A stretch of DNA of 64,000 bases, from assembly GCF_004565465.1 (NCBI RefSeq), contig NZ_SRHY01000002.1, positions 1-64,000 on the forward strand, written 5' to 3'. This DNA comes from Lentibacillus salicampi. GTDB taxonomy: Bacteria; Bacillota; Bacilli; Bacillales; Amphibacillaceae. The position numbers and the translations under genes are program-made. Below are positions 1 through 8,055 of the stretch, piece by piece. The number at the start of each line of letters is the position of its first letter. Position 1 is the stretch's first letter. The notes below the pieces were generated by a model. It ran no database searches. It saw only the letters and a list, made by a program, of their open reading frames with translations, and was not told where the DNA came from.

Positions 1-58
1 AATGATAGAAAAGTGGGTTTGCGACTATTGTTCAATAGGAAAAATTGCAATTGAACCT

Positions 59-91
59 AAAAAACAGAACTGAAAAGATGTTCTGTTTTTT
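59..91. terminator. Rho-independent terminator, possibly bidirectional
   Basis: Arms AAAAACAGAAC and GTTCTGTTTTT form an 11-bp hairpin with a 9-nt loop, followed by more T on the + strand and preceded by A (T on the other strand). No gene inside the window lies upstream, so it probably ends a gene to the left of the window. Confidence 0.6.
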
Positions 92-194
92 TCTGGCTCA
101 ACTGCAATTCTTTCCTTAATTATTATATCATAGTTAAGGGTATGGTGCCGTCACTTTTCGGTGACTCCTGTTAAATAACGATACTCCCTCACCC

Positions 195-300
195 GTATAA
201 TCGAAACATATCCGGAAAAAGTGGCATGTCCTGATGAAAAAAATTTTAAATATTTTTCAGCATGATGCCCCTAAATCCAAGTTTCTTTCGATTGTAGTAC
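195..300. repeat. MITE-like imperfect palindrome, copy A
   Basis: The left arm (195-228) is an imperfect reverse complement of the right arm (261-300). Both arms carry ATCGAAA / TTTCGAT near the outer end and GGCAT / ATGCC near the inner end, around an AT-only centre (about 236-256). Related palindromes occur at 7883-7970 and 16859-16960. A 72-codon open frame that crosses this element has no ribosome-binding site and resembles nothing I know, so I treat it as non-coding. Family membership is my own reading by eye. Confidence 0.5.
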
Positions 301-512
301 AAAGAGGCCCATCCATTATGTGCTGTGTTGAAAACAGGGCTGAGGGGACGTATTTTACATATGTGTCCAAACAGGAGGGCGTTTCATTTCAGTATCCATG
401 TATAAATAGAGAAATGTATACGGGAACACTTGTTTTTATAACAGTATTTTGATATCATAAAATCAGAAAAACAACTCGTTACGTCCTCACAAATTCTAAA
501 GGAAGTGTTGAT

Positions 513-1574
513 ATGGCAGTGGCTGAACTGTACAATAAAAACACCCTTGATCACACGGCAAAGTTTCAAGTGTTGGAAGACGGAAGTGAGTATTCCAGGC
601 GAAAACGCGAAAGTAAGGAAAATCGAAAAGCAACATTGCTCAAACGGATCCCGCTCGAACGCTTAATGGATTTGAAAGTCGATTATGCATTCAAGCAACT
701 CTTCGGAAATGAAAAGAACAAAGCGATTACAGTTGTATTTTTGAATGCGATTTTGCAAAAAACAGGCAGAAACCAGATCAAAGATATCTCATTTGTGAAT
801 AGGGAACTTGGCGGGGAATATAGTGATGATAAGCAGTCAAGGCTGGACTTGCTGGTTGTAACGGAGGCGGATGAGTGGATTAATGTGGAAATCCAGTTTA
901 CGAATCAATATGATATGATTAAGCGTTCGATATATTACTGGTCCAAAGCCTATACCAATCCGCTTGGAAAAGGAATGGCATATAAAGAGCTACGCCCGGT
1001 CATTGCGATTAATATTCTTAACTTTGATCTTTTAGAACAAACAGAACGCTTTCACACCTCGTATCATTTATACGATGATGAAGAACAATTCAAACTGACG
1101 AATGTGATGGAATTTCATTTCATAGAGATGGGCAAGTTAATAAAGGACTGGAAACGTGATAAACTGGACCCATGGAACAGTGTGCTGGCCAGATGGCTTT
1201 TGCTGCTTGGTATGGTCGATCATAGAAACGGGAAAATCTATGATGATATTTATAAGGAATTGGAGGAGATTGCCTTGAAGGATCCATCGCTGTTTGAAGC
1301 CTTTCAAAACTGGGAAGGGCTGAGCACGGAACAGGAACAAAGGATAGCTTATGAAGCCCGCTTGAAGCGGATTATGGATGAGGAAGCAGCCAAGCGTGAA
1401 GCTGAATTGCGGATACAAGAAGCAGAGCGAAAGGAAAAAGAGGCAGAACAAAAAGCAAAAGAATCTATTGCCCGCCGACTTTTGAAGAAAGGTATGGAAA
1501 TTGAATTTGTTGCGGATTCCACAGGTTTGGCCAGGAATACAGTCATGGATATCCGAGATGATATGGGAAAATAA
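513..1574 (+). CDS. Rpn family PD-(D/E)XK nuclease / putative transposase
   Basis: A 353-residue member of the Rpn (recombination-promoting nuclease, former transposase_31 / PDDEXK_2) family. The family signature MDLKVDYAFKQLFG lies at residues 52-65. The PD-(D/E)XK core is visible as D112 in RLDLLVV and E126/Q128 in VEIQ; the family usually has Q in place of the catalytic K. A charged helical stretch (about 290-325) and a C-terminal helix-turn-helix-like tail ending in TGLARNTVMDI follow. Rpn proteins nick DNA and promote RecA-independent recombination in E. coli; function here is inferred from the family. The start has AAGGAAG 7 nt upstream. The roughly 50-residue N-terminal extension before the signature is longer than usual. 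A 15-bp hairpin follows the stop, and the same gene end recurs as a remnant at 10946-11113. Confidence 0.85.
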   Translation: MAVAELYNKNTLDHTAKFQVLEDGSEYSRRKRESKENRKATLLKRIPLERLMDLKVDYAFKQLFGNEKNKAITVVFLNAILQKTGRNQIKDISFVNRELGGEYSDDKQSRLDLLVVTEADEWINVEIQFTNQYDMIKRSIYYWSKAYTNPLGKGMAYKELRPVIAINILNFDLLEQTERFHTSYHLYDDEEQFKLTNVMEFHFIEMGKLIKDWKRDKLDPWNSVLARWLLLLGMVDHRNGKIYDDIYKELEEIALKDPSLFEAFQNWEGLSTEQEQRIAYEARLKRIMDEEAAKREAELRIQEAERKEKEAEQKAKESIARRLLKKGMEIEFVADSTGLARNTVMDIRDDMGK

Positions 1575-1630
1575 CGATATTTTGACTAGCTGCAAATTCC
1601 ACTTTTATACTTATAAGCATTAATTAATTA

Positions 1631-1669
1631 TCATGTACAACTTCATTGTTATTTTGAAGTTGTACATGA
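1631..1669. other. Perfect 15-bp hairpin downstream of the Rpn gene
   Basis: Arms 1631-1645 and 1655-1669 are perfectly complementary with a 9-nt loop, starting 57 nt after the Rpn stop codon. A hairpin of the same sequence family sits at the same distance after the Rpn remnant (11164-11207), with pairing kept by a compensatory change. It may be the Rpn terminator or part of the mobile unit's end. There is no strong T-run directly after it. Confidence 0.6.
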
Positions 1670-1785
1670 CCGCTAGTTTTTTGCAACAGAACATGTTCCT
1701 TTTTGTTGATCTCAAACTCAAATTTAGTTTACACTTGTTCAAATTAAAACCTAACTAAGAGATATTAAAATATTGAATTTTGTTA

Positions 1786-1813
1786 TGGACAAGAACTCGA
1801 ATTCTTGTATAAT
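1786..1813 (+). promoter_or_regulatory. Sigma-A promoter with a palindrome in the spacer
   Basis: TGGACA, a 16-bp spacer and a perfect TATAAT. The spacer holds the inverted repeat ACAAGAA-N6-TTCTTGT, which overlaps both hexamers, as an operator for a repressor dimer would. The next gene starts at 2071, giving a leader of about 250 nt with no evident gene in it. The rest of 1670-2070 shows no recognisable feature. Confidence 0.45.
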
Positions 1814-2070
1814 AATAGGTAAATAGTAGTGGTGTTTTAGCATATTTCTTTTAATTTAAACTTCTGAAAATCCTCTTAGATTGGCAAAATGGGAAAATGA
1901 TAGGATTAGCATCGCTGACAATCTTCACATAGACCTCCAGTATTTTAACATTTCCCGAATAGCAAGTGACCCACTCGTATTACTCAGTCATTAGAAATCA
2001 GCTCGATAATAACGATTTTGTTTTTGTCCATTTGCTTTAACAATAAAATAACGAAGGAGCGATTTTTCTC

Positions 2071-2283
2071 ATGGGAACAAATTATACGATTGGTGTTGCT
2101 CGGAGCTTTACAGCGACTGCTAATCAAAACCTATCAATGGAAGAATGGCGATCAGCTCTGAATGACCGGCTTGATCTGGACTGTTTTGCGTTGTCACAGG
2201 AAGAAAATAAGCTTCATGGAAAATTGGATGAATCTATTTTCGATGATCAAATTACCGATTTTTATCGGCTCCTCGCTATTTGA
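2071..2283 (+). pseudogene. 5' part of an interrupted unknown gene
   Basis: A 70-codon frame with AAGGAG 11 nt before ATG. The product (MGTNYTIGVARSFTA...) matches no family I recognise. It stops where a nested palindrome (2328-2418) begins, and coding-like sequence resumes in another frame at about 2450. The simplest reading is one gene of about 200 codons broken by an insertion or rearrangement, but two separate genes are possible. The intact DIP1984-like gene follows on the same strand, so the unit may once have been bicistronic. Confidence 0.45.
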
Positions 2284-2327
2284 TGTTGGGAGCATAACCA
2301 AAAGATAGAATCGTAGTCGGTTTGACA

Positions 2328-2418
2328 CGGAGCCTCTGCGGGCATGATTCACGAGCCAAGACGCCAGTATCAAAGGATATTGGCTCACGCATCCCATGCT
2401 ATCATGCCCGCCTCTCCG
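2328..2418. repeat. Nested palindrome interrupting a gene
   Basis: Outer stem CGGAG / CTCCG (2328-2332 / 2414-2418), then a perfect 11-bp stem GCGGGCATGAT / ATCATGCCCGC (2338-2348 / 2401-2411). An inner stem GAGCCAA / TTGGCTC (2353-2359 / 2380-2386) is capped by TATC-AAAG-GATA. The layered stems suggest a small structured insertion (MITE-like) or an RNA element. It is more GC-rich than its surroundings and lies between the two halves of the broken gene. Confidence 0.55.
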
Positions 2419-2449
2419 TATAAAACCTCCTAAACTACCTTCTGCCCCC

Positions 2450-2767
2450 ATACTAAATAGCGGGGAGGCTTTTTATCAAGTTCTTGGCTCTATTTTAGGT
2501 GAAAAAAGAAACCCGAATTTTGACTATTATTTCGAGACTTATGGAACGGATATTAACAATTACCAGATGGATAATGAACGCATTTCATTTAAAAATGATA
2601 ATAGATTGAATATACAGCTCCATTTTAGTTATGCACTTTTATTCGTTGAAGGTAAGGTGTTCGCGGAAGAATTTTATACGGAGCCGGTCCTGCTTAATTG
2701 GCTGTTCCGCAACAGCACAATCGATAATAAATTAGCGGGATGTGTTGTAAGCGGAATTGTTGGCTGA
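2450..2767 (+). pseudogene. 3' part of the interrupted unknown gene
   Basis: An open frame from about 2450 (ILNSGEAFYQVLG...) to the stop at 2767. It reads like genuine soluble protein (YFETYGTDINNYQMDNERISF) but has no own start or ribosome-binding site near that point. It probably belonged to the gene starting at 2071. The family is not recognised. The stop lies 26 nt before the DIP1984-like gene, consistent with one transcription unit. Confidence 0.4.
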
Positions 2768-2793
2768 TTAAATAACGTTCGGGAGGTTTTGAG

Positions 2794-3309
2794 TTGAAAT
2801 TAACGTTAGCGGAGTTATTACCCCTAAAAGTGACGATGTTGAAGCAGATTCAGGAGAAGATCGATGAGCGGGATAACGCAGCCTATGTCGAATTTGCCAA
2901 GGGTGATGTGGAGACATTGCCTGATAAATCATTTGACCAGCTGACACGGGAATTGAAACAGGTTCGGGAAGACTATCGGAAAATTGATTATCTTATTGCC
3001 AAGGCAAACACCGACCATATTTTCAAATGGGAAGATGGCGATTTGTCTATTGCTGAAGCGATTGAATTGGCAAAGCAATTGCGTGGTGAAGCAATTTTGT
3101 TAAAGAGGTTCGGGGTTCGGAAGCCGATGGAAAGGATTCAAGCCTACCATATGCAAGAGACAATCTATCGGAAAGCCTTGTTTGATCCGGGCAAGTTAAA
3201 AGAGCGCGCGATGAAGCTGGAAAAGAAAGCAAATCGGCTGTCAATGGCAATCGAAAAACAGAATCACCAGGTGGAAGTGGAATTTTATGAAGCTGATAAA
3301 TATTTGTAG
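2794..3309 (+). CDS. DIP1984-like helical protein
   Basis: A 171-residue protein with a TTG start preceded by GGGAGG (spacing 7). It is nearly all alpha-helical and highly charged. The N-terminal helix pair, the YRKIDYLIAKANTDH stretch and the DLSIAEAIELAKQL helix recall the DIP1984 ('septicolysin') family, which lacks a firmly known biochemical role. No signal peptide or membrane segment. It follows the broken gene at 2071-2767 and is followed by a hairpin. The family call is moderate; the gene itself is well supported by RBS and composition. Confidence 0.6.
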   Translation: MKLTLAELLPLKVTMLKQIQEKIDERDNAAYVEFAKGDVETLPDKSFDQLTRELKQVREDYRKIDYLIAKANTDHIFKWEDGDLSIAEAIELAKQLRGEAILLKRFGVRKPMERIQAYHMQETIYRKALFDPGKLKERAMKLEKKANRLSMAIEKQNHQVEVEFYEADKYL

Positions 3310-3326
3310 CAAGGGTGTTGTACCTT

Positions 3327-3359
3327 GCTTTGAGCAAAAGAATATCTTTTGTTCAAAGC
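3327..3359 (+). terminator. Hairpin after the DIP1984-like gene
   Basis: Arms GCTTTGAGCAAAAGA (3327-3341) and TCTTTTGTTCAAAGC (3345-3359) pair over 15 bp with one G-U. No T-run follows, so termination is uncertain. Further on (3481-3494) is the perfect palindrome GTTTACGCGTAAAC, and at about 3567-3596 a GAGGGGGTA / TGCCCCCTT hairpin. No gene is visible between 3310 and 3640. Confidence 0.35.
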
Positions 3360-3644
3360 TGGGTATAACCCGGCTATAAGGGGAAAAAGAAAACATGCTT
3401 TTAAACGTTTTGTGCCAAACAAAAGAACACTGATATTACAATGATATGTTAAGCACATGATAAAGCGATACGGATAAACAGTTTACGCGTAAACAAATAA
3501 CGTTGTGACGGCTGACGGACGTACTTTTGGGATAAATGGTCCAATGATTCTTTCTGACTCCTTATATGAGAGGGGGTAGCCAAGTGGTGTGCCCCCTTGT
3601 TTAAAGAATAGGAATAATTACTGCTATAGCCAAGCTTGATGTGA

Positions 3645-3809
3645 CGGATTTTAAACCGAAATAAACGTTATAAAGAAATGAAATCTGTCGAAATAGACGC
3701 TTTACAGGCAGGCAAAAAAACAAATGAATTTGTACAGGAAAAGCCAAAAAGGAATGCCTCTTGTCTATGTGGGAATGGGAAAAAGTATAAAAAATGCTGT
3801 GGCGAATAA
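3645..3809 (+). pseudogene. Orphan SEC-C motif tail
   Basis: Reading from 3645 to the TAA at 3807-3809 gives a charged stretch ending in [17 protein letters not shown], the SEC-C zinc-binding motif ([13 protein letters not shown]) found at the ends of SecA and many other proteins. No start codon or N-terminal domain remains; an in-frame TGA sits just upstream at 3642. It is therefore a decayed 3' end. The intact SEC-C gene at 14611 ends with an almost identical motif. The remaining DNA to 4272 shows no convincing gene. Confidence 0.6.
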
Positions 3810-4094
3810 TAAGTTTCGAATAATTTGGATCTTAAGTGTGAAGATAATTTTAAACCATTTTGTGTATACCGTAGCAAACAGCCATAAAACCCCATCATTT
3901 GAACTCTTTCCTTTGCCTATTGGCTCTGATTCCCTTCCTAAGGACAATCTATTTTCAAGATCAGGTCATTAATAAATGAAGTTATATGATTATTTCGGGA
4001 GAAGCGCTGACGTTGTCCAGGTTTATTAATCAAAAAAAAGGTAGAAAAGAGTGAATAAACGTTTCTTCGCAAATTCCACAAAGGTAGTAAAACT

Positions 4095-4220
4095 ATGCCC
4101 AGGATAAGCAATTTTGGTGGAATGACAATTGAAAATGGAAGGTATGTGAAAGGAAACGTCCCACTTCCGAGTAAGAAGGACATATACGTACCACTCCGAA
4201 CACTTGACACGTCTCCTTAA
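4095..4220 (+). CDS. Possible 41-residue ORF, doubtful
   Basis: ATG to TAA encodes a 41-residue peptide (MPRISNFGGMTIENGRYVKG...) whose amino-acid use looks protein-like, but there is no clear ribosome-binding site. It may be a remnant of a larger gene in this decayed stretch. No family recognised. Confidence 0.15.
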   Translation: MPRISNFGGMTIENGRYVKGNVPLPSKKDIYVPLRTLDTSP

Positions 4221-4332
4221 ACCCTGTATCGTAATGCATTGTGTCATTTAAAATTTTGGTTCTCACAAACGTATGCTTGCTAAGATAATGCCACTCATGC
4301 GATGTGAGTTTTTTTATGGGAGGAAATCATTT

Positions 4333-5865
4333 TTGACGAGTTTAAGTAAAAATAAGAAAGGTCAAACCATTGATAAACCTGTTCTTTTTCTAAGCGGAGG
4401 TGGATTGCTGGCATTTGTGATTCTCGCTTTGATTAATCAGGAGATGGTCTCAGATAGTGTGAATTATTTATTCAACTTGTCCGCAACCTATTTTGGAGCT
4501 ATTTATCAATTTGTGTTGTTGGGGACATTTTTTATTGCGTTGTTTCTGGGGTATTCAAAATATGGGAAGATCCGCTTAGGTAAGTTGGACAAACCGGAAA
4601 TGAGCAATTTTAAATGGATTTCAATTATTATGTGTACATTACTGGCGGCTGGCGGTGTGTTCTGGGCTGCCGCTGAGCCGTTGAGTCACTTTTTAACGGT
4701 GCCGCCGCATTTTTCGGGTATAGAGGCTGGTACGGCTGAGGCGGTTTCACCTGCACTTGCTACCAGTTTCGTTGACTGGGGCTTTCTTGCATGGGCGATA
4801 CTAGGTACACTTGGCACTTTTGTATTGATGTATGCCCATTATCATCGTGGGGCGCCTCTAAAGCCGAGAGCATTGCTTTATCCGATTCTCGGCAATAAAA
4901 TCTTGAAGAATAGCGTGCTTGGAACGTTTGTGGATGTATTTTCGGTTATCTCGGTAGCGGCTGGTACCATTGGGCCGATCGGATTTCTTGGCCTCCAGGC
5001 TGGTTACGGGCTGAGTGCCTTGTTTGGTGTTCCGAATAATATCTATGTGCAATCATTAATCATAATTGGTGTTGTAGTTGTGGCCGCGATTTCGGCAGCT
5101 ACTGGGATTCATAAAGGGATTCAGATCATGAGTAGTTATAATGTGATTTTATCGATTGTTATCGTTGGGGCTATTCTTGTGCTCGGTCCGGCGTTGTTTA
5201 TATTCGATTCATATCTAGAGTCGTTTGGCTTATATGTCCAAAATTTCATTGATATGAGTACGTTCCGCAGTGACGGGGCTTGGCTCGGCGGATGGACTGT
5301 CTTCTTCTTTGCCTGGTTCCTTGGTTATGCACCGATGATGGCTATGTTTGTCAGTCGTATTTCCCGAGGACGTACGATTCGGGAAATTGTGACGGCTGTG
5401 GCGGTCATTGCGCCTGTTGTGACAACGTTCTGGTTTACAATCGTTGGTGGAACAGGGATCTTTGAGGAAATAAAAAATCCAGGTTCTGTATCTGAAGCAC
5501 TCAATAACGCTGGTCCACCGGCAGCGATGATTGCCATCGCGGAACAGTTGCCGCTTGGAACAATTATCGGATTTCTGCTGCTCTTGACAACCATTATATT
5601 CGTTCTGACAACGACCGACTCGATGTCACTGACGATTTCAATGGCCATTACCGGTAGTGGAGATCCGTCTAAATCATTGCGTGTTTTCTGGGCTTTCCTG
5701 ATGGGACTTGTCGCAACTGTCCTGATCGTCATTGACGAGTCCAGTATTGATGCGCTTCAATCCTTTATTGTGGTGACAGCTGTCCCTGTATCGCTACTAA
5801 TGCTGACGACATTCTGGACCGCCCCACGTGTATGTCAAAAGCTTTTCAAAGAACAGAAACTGTAG
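4333..5865 (+). CDS. BCCT family betaine/carnitine/choline-type transporter
   Basis: About 510 residues with 12 predicted membrane segments. The BCCT hallmarks are present: WAAAEPLSHF, where the family has W...EP..H near TM4-5, and SRISRGRTIREIV after the conserved WTVFFFAWFLGY segment. BCCT carriers import trimethylammonium solutes, usually Na+-coupled, for osmoprotection. The usual multi-tryptophan TM8 motif is altered (F/G in place of several W), so the substrate is uncertain. I place the start at TTG 4333 (MTSLSKNKKGQ), with GGGAGG 9 nt upstream, rather than at an ATG 20 codons earlier that lacks an RBS. It is monocistronic, ended by the hairpin at 5911. Confidence 0.85.
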   Translation: MTSLSKNKKGQTIDKPVLFLSGGGLLAFVILALINQEMVSDSVNYLFNLSATYFGAIYQFVLLGTFFIALFLGYSKYGKIRLGKLDKPEMSNFKWISIIMCTLLAAGGVFWAAAEPLSHFLTVPPHFSGIEAGTAEAVSPALATSFVDWGFLAWAILGTLGTFVLMYAHYHRGAPLKPRALLYPILGNKILKNSVLGTFVDVFSVISVAAGTIGPIGFLGLQAGYGLSALFGVPNNIYVQSLIIIGVVVVAAISAATGIHKGIQIMSSYNVILSIVIVGAILVLGPALFIFDSYLESFGLYVQNFIDMSTFRSDGAWLGGWTVFFFAWFLGYAPMMAMFVSRISRGRTIREIVTAVAVIAPVVTTFWFTIVGGTGIFEEIKNPGSVSEALNNAGPPAAMIAIAEQLPLGTIIGFLLLLTTIIFVLTTTDSMSLTISMAITGSGDPSKSLRVFWAFLMGLVATVLIVIDESSIDALQSFIVVTAVPVSLLMLTTFWTAPRVCQKLFKEQKL

Positions 5866-5910
5866 AGGATCCCCGGCAGTAAGCATCTGGATAGGCGTTT
5901 CGGTACAAAA

Positions 5911-5954
5911 AACTTGGCTTTCACTGTAGATTTTGTGAAAGCCAAGTTTTTTTA
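5911..5954 (+). terminator. Terminator of the BCCT gene
   Basis: Arms AACTTGGCTTTCAC and GTGAAAGCCAAGTT (14 bp) followed by TTTTTT. It lies between the convergent BCCT and yitT genes. Confidence 0.85.
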
Positions 5955-5996
5955 ACTGAAGCGGGAGAAATTTAGGTATAAACAACCGCTTTCTGA

Positions 5997-6833
5997 TTAC
6001 TTTTTTGCCCAGGAGAAGCTGCCGCCGAAAACATCACGAACGTCATGGACGACAACGAATGCCCGGTCATCAACGGAATTAATAATGCGTTTGAGTTTCA
6101 AGATCTGGTATTTGTTAATGATGATGTAGGCCATATCTGCATTTTCTTTCATGTAGCCGCCATATCCTTCAAATACCGTAGCGCTGGTTTTCGTTTGTTG
6201 AATGACTTCATCGGTGATTTCCGGAGCATAGGCGGAAATAACGCTGACGGCTTTGCGTGTGTCAAGCCCTTCCAGGATGATGTCTGTCGCTTTCTTGCCA
6301 ACAAATAATGAAACGATTGTATACATCGTATTGAGTGGTCCGATGATAAAAAGTCCGGACAGCACAATCACTGCGTCGAGCGCAAAGTTCGTTCTTGTCA
6401 GATCCCAGCCAAAGTTGTAGTGCAGCATCCGTGCAATGACACTTGTACCCCCCATGGAACTGCCGGTTCGCAGGATAAGTCCAGCTCCAATGCCAATGAA
6501 AAATCCTGCGAAAATAGCTGAAACAAGCGGATCGCCCAAAGATTCAATTTTTTGTTCCGTTATATAGATTAAGAATGAAAGGAGCGGGGCTGTGATTACT
6601 GTCAGGAATATGGTACGCCTTGGCAGAACCCAGTAGCCAATCAGTAAAATAATTGATGCCAGTATAAAGTTCACTATACCCGGTGACCAGCCGAATGCAT
6701 AGTACAAAATAATCGACAAGCCTGGCAGTCCACCGTCTGCAAGATCGTTCGGGATTGACAGAAAGGTCAGCGCCAAAGCATAAAGCAATGTGCCGGCCAC
6801 TATCATAATCAAATCCCTCATCAGTTTTTTCAT
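5997..6833 (-). CDS. YitT family membrane protein (DUF2179)
   Basis: A 278-residue protein with five N-terminal hydrophobic segments (GTLLYALALTFLSIP onward, including GIGAGLILRTGSSMGGTSVIA) and a C-terminal soluble DUF2179 domain (about 190-278, KAVSVISAYAPEI...). This is the YitT/YqfU/YpjC architecture. The biochemical role of the family is not established. The start is ATG 6833 because AAGGAG lies 9 nt upstream of it; the ATG three codons earlier would overlap that RBS. It converges with the BCCT gene. Confidence 0.85.
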   Translation of the reverse strand: MKKLMRDLIMIVAGTLLYALALTFLSIPNDLADGGLPGLSIILYYAFGWSPGIVNFILASIILLIGYWVLPRRTIFLTVITAPLLSFLIYITEQKIESLGDPLVSAIFAGFFIGIGAGLILRTGSSMGGTSVIARMLHYNFGWDLTRTNFALDAVIVLSGLFIIGPLNTMYTIVSLFVGKKATDIILEGLDTRKAVSVISAYAPEITDEVIQQTKTSATVFEGYGGYMKENADMAYIIINKYQILKLKRIINSVDDRAFVVVHDVRDVFGGSFSWAKK

Positions 6834-6992
6834 TTGACACATCTCCTTGTATAACTATAGAAAGCTGTCAATCTGCTCGATATTGGACACAGTTTAGCAT
6901 GTTTTATTTTAAGTCAGCAATGTTTTATGGCGTTCCCCGATGACAACTTTTAGATCAAATTCTTTTTAACCAAAAGCGCCCGGGAAGGAAGT

Positions 6993-7397
6993 GGTGTGTT
7001 TTCACCACTCACAACCGTTTTTCCCTCAACGACCGCAGCTGCTTTAACGGCTATCTATACAGGTTCCATTCCGGCTAAACATGGCCTGACCAGTTTTTCA
7101 GCACACATACCTGATCTGAAGGATGTTGCCAATCTCGTATTCTCGTATGGCTTTTCTGATGGCAGACAGATTGCTGATTTCGATCCCTTTCTGAATAAAC
7201 TGGCCGCTTCCCAATACTTAGCGGAAAAGGGCGTACATTCAACATCCATTACCGATAGAAATTTCAAAGGCTCGCTCTTGAGTGCAGTGCATCACCGGGG
7301 CAGTGCTTTTTCCGGTTATCATTTCACCTCAACGATAGCGACATTGGCTGCTGACGCATTGCGTGAAAATGAGCGAAATTTCATTACCATCTATTGA
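6993..7397 (+). pseudogene. Alkaline-phosphatase-superfamily protein remnant
   Basis: The frame encodes TTVFPSTTAAALTAIYTG, IPAKHGL and following sequence, the conserved nucleophile region (PSTTAA) of type I phosphodiesterase / nucleotide pyrophosphatase-like members of the alkaline phosphatase superfamily. The N-terminal metal-binding strand and start codon are missing. The frame ends at 7397 after about 130 residues, where full members have 350-500, and joins unrelated group II intron sequence. Clear gene fragment. Confidence 0.7.
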
Positions 7398-7451
7398 CCC
7401 GGGAGGGTGGGCAAATTATTTTAGGCACGGAAATGTGAAAACCAAATTCAA

Positions 7452-7646
7452 AACGTGGATGCATGGATAAGAAGAAGGATCCGAATGGTACAACTGAGGA
7501 GCTGGAGACATGTTAAAAGTCTTCATCGCGAGTTACGAAAGAAAGGTTGGAAAGAAGAAAACCTGCGAGGTATTCGCATGTTTGCATGGAGAAGTTCATT
7601 AAGTCCAATGGTGCATGCCGGCTTAGACAATGAATTCTTTACATAG
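7452..7646 (+). pseudogene. C-terminal fragment of a group II intron reverse transcriptase
   Basis: The frame VDAWIRRRIRMVQLRSW...ELRKKGWKEENLRG...MFAWRSSLSPMV matches the maturase (X/GIIM) domain at the end of bacterial group II intron-encoded proteins (typical form LDxWIRRRLRMxxWKQW). All reverse-transcriptase motifs are absent. The intron's structured 3' end follows in the correct order 65 nt downstream, which confirms the call. The 5' part of the intron is missing from the window. Confidence 0.75.
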
Positions 7647-7710
7647 CTAAAGCTTGTAAGTCTCGAATCTGTTTATGATGAACTTTATCTCTAAATGAGA
7701 TAACTGGGAG

Positions 7711-7785
7711 GAGCCACATGCGTTGACCCGCACGTGTGGATCTGTGAGAGGCGTAGTCAGTAATGGCTACGCCTACTCGGTTGTT
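7711..7785 (+). ncRNA. Group II intron domains V and VI (intron 3' end remnant)
   Basis: Domain V reads GAGCCACATGCG, a short loop, then CGCACGTGTGGATC. The CACAT/GTGTG and GCG/CGC helices pair with the two-nucleotide AC bulge, and the catalytic AGC triad is present. One basal pair is a G-A mismatch, where functional introns have G-U. Domain VI follows as AGGCGTAG (7749-7756) / CTACGCCT (7767-7774), with unpaired purines that could hold the branch A. With the RT fragment, this is the 3' end of a truncated intron. Confidence 0.7.
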
Positions 7786-7882
7786 AACATAATATGAGCC
7801 ATTTTAAGATGAAAACTGTTCTTCCGCCAACAATTATCGGATATCTAATTACATCTATCCCAGCCCTTGAATTTGAAACGAT

Positions 7883-7970
7883 TGCTATAAAAGAGGCTCA
7901 TGACGTCCGGCAGGATTTAAAATTTTAAAATTCATGCCCCAAATGCCAATTTCTTTCGATTATAGTCATA
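7883..7970. repeat. MITE-like imperfect palindrome, copy B
   Basis: The right arm 7931-7970 (ATGCCCCAAATGCCAATTTC then TTTCGATTATAGT) aligns with arms of copies A (195-300) and C (16859-16960). The centre is AAAATTTTAAAA; the left arm is degenerate. It lies just upstream of the beta-CASP gene, so it may contribute promoter sequence to it. Confidence 0.45.
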
Positions 7971-8055
7971 CGTGTAGTGGTATAGGTATATGAAAAAAAC
8001 CAAAATATCAGTATAATAGACTCAGGAACAATTTTTGCAATCAAGAGGTGTTTTA

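Noticed and set aside
234-452. 72-codon frame upstream of the Rpn gene
   Set aside because: It begins inside palindrome copy A, has no ribosome-binding site and no recognisable product.
1137-1595. Long minus-strand frame inside the Rpn gene
   Set aside because: Antisense shadow of a well-supported coding region; no start signal.
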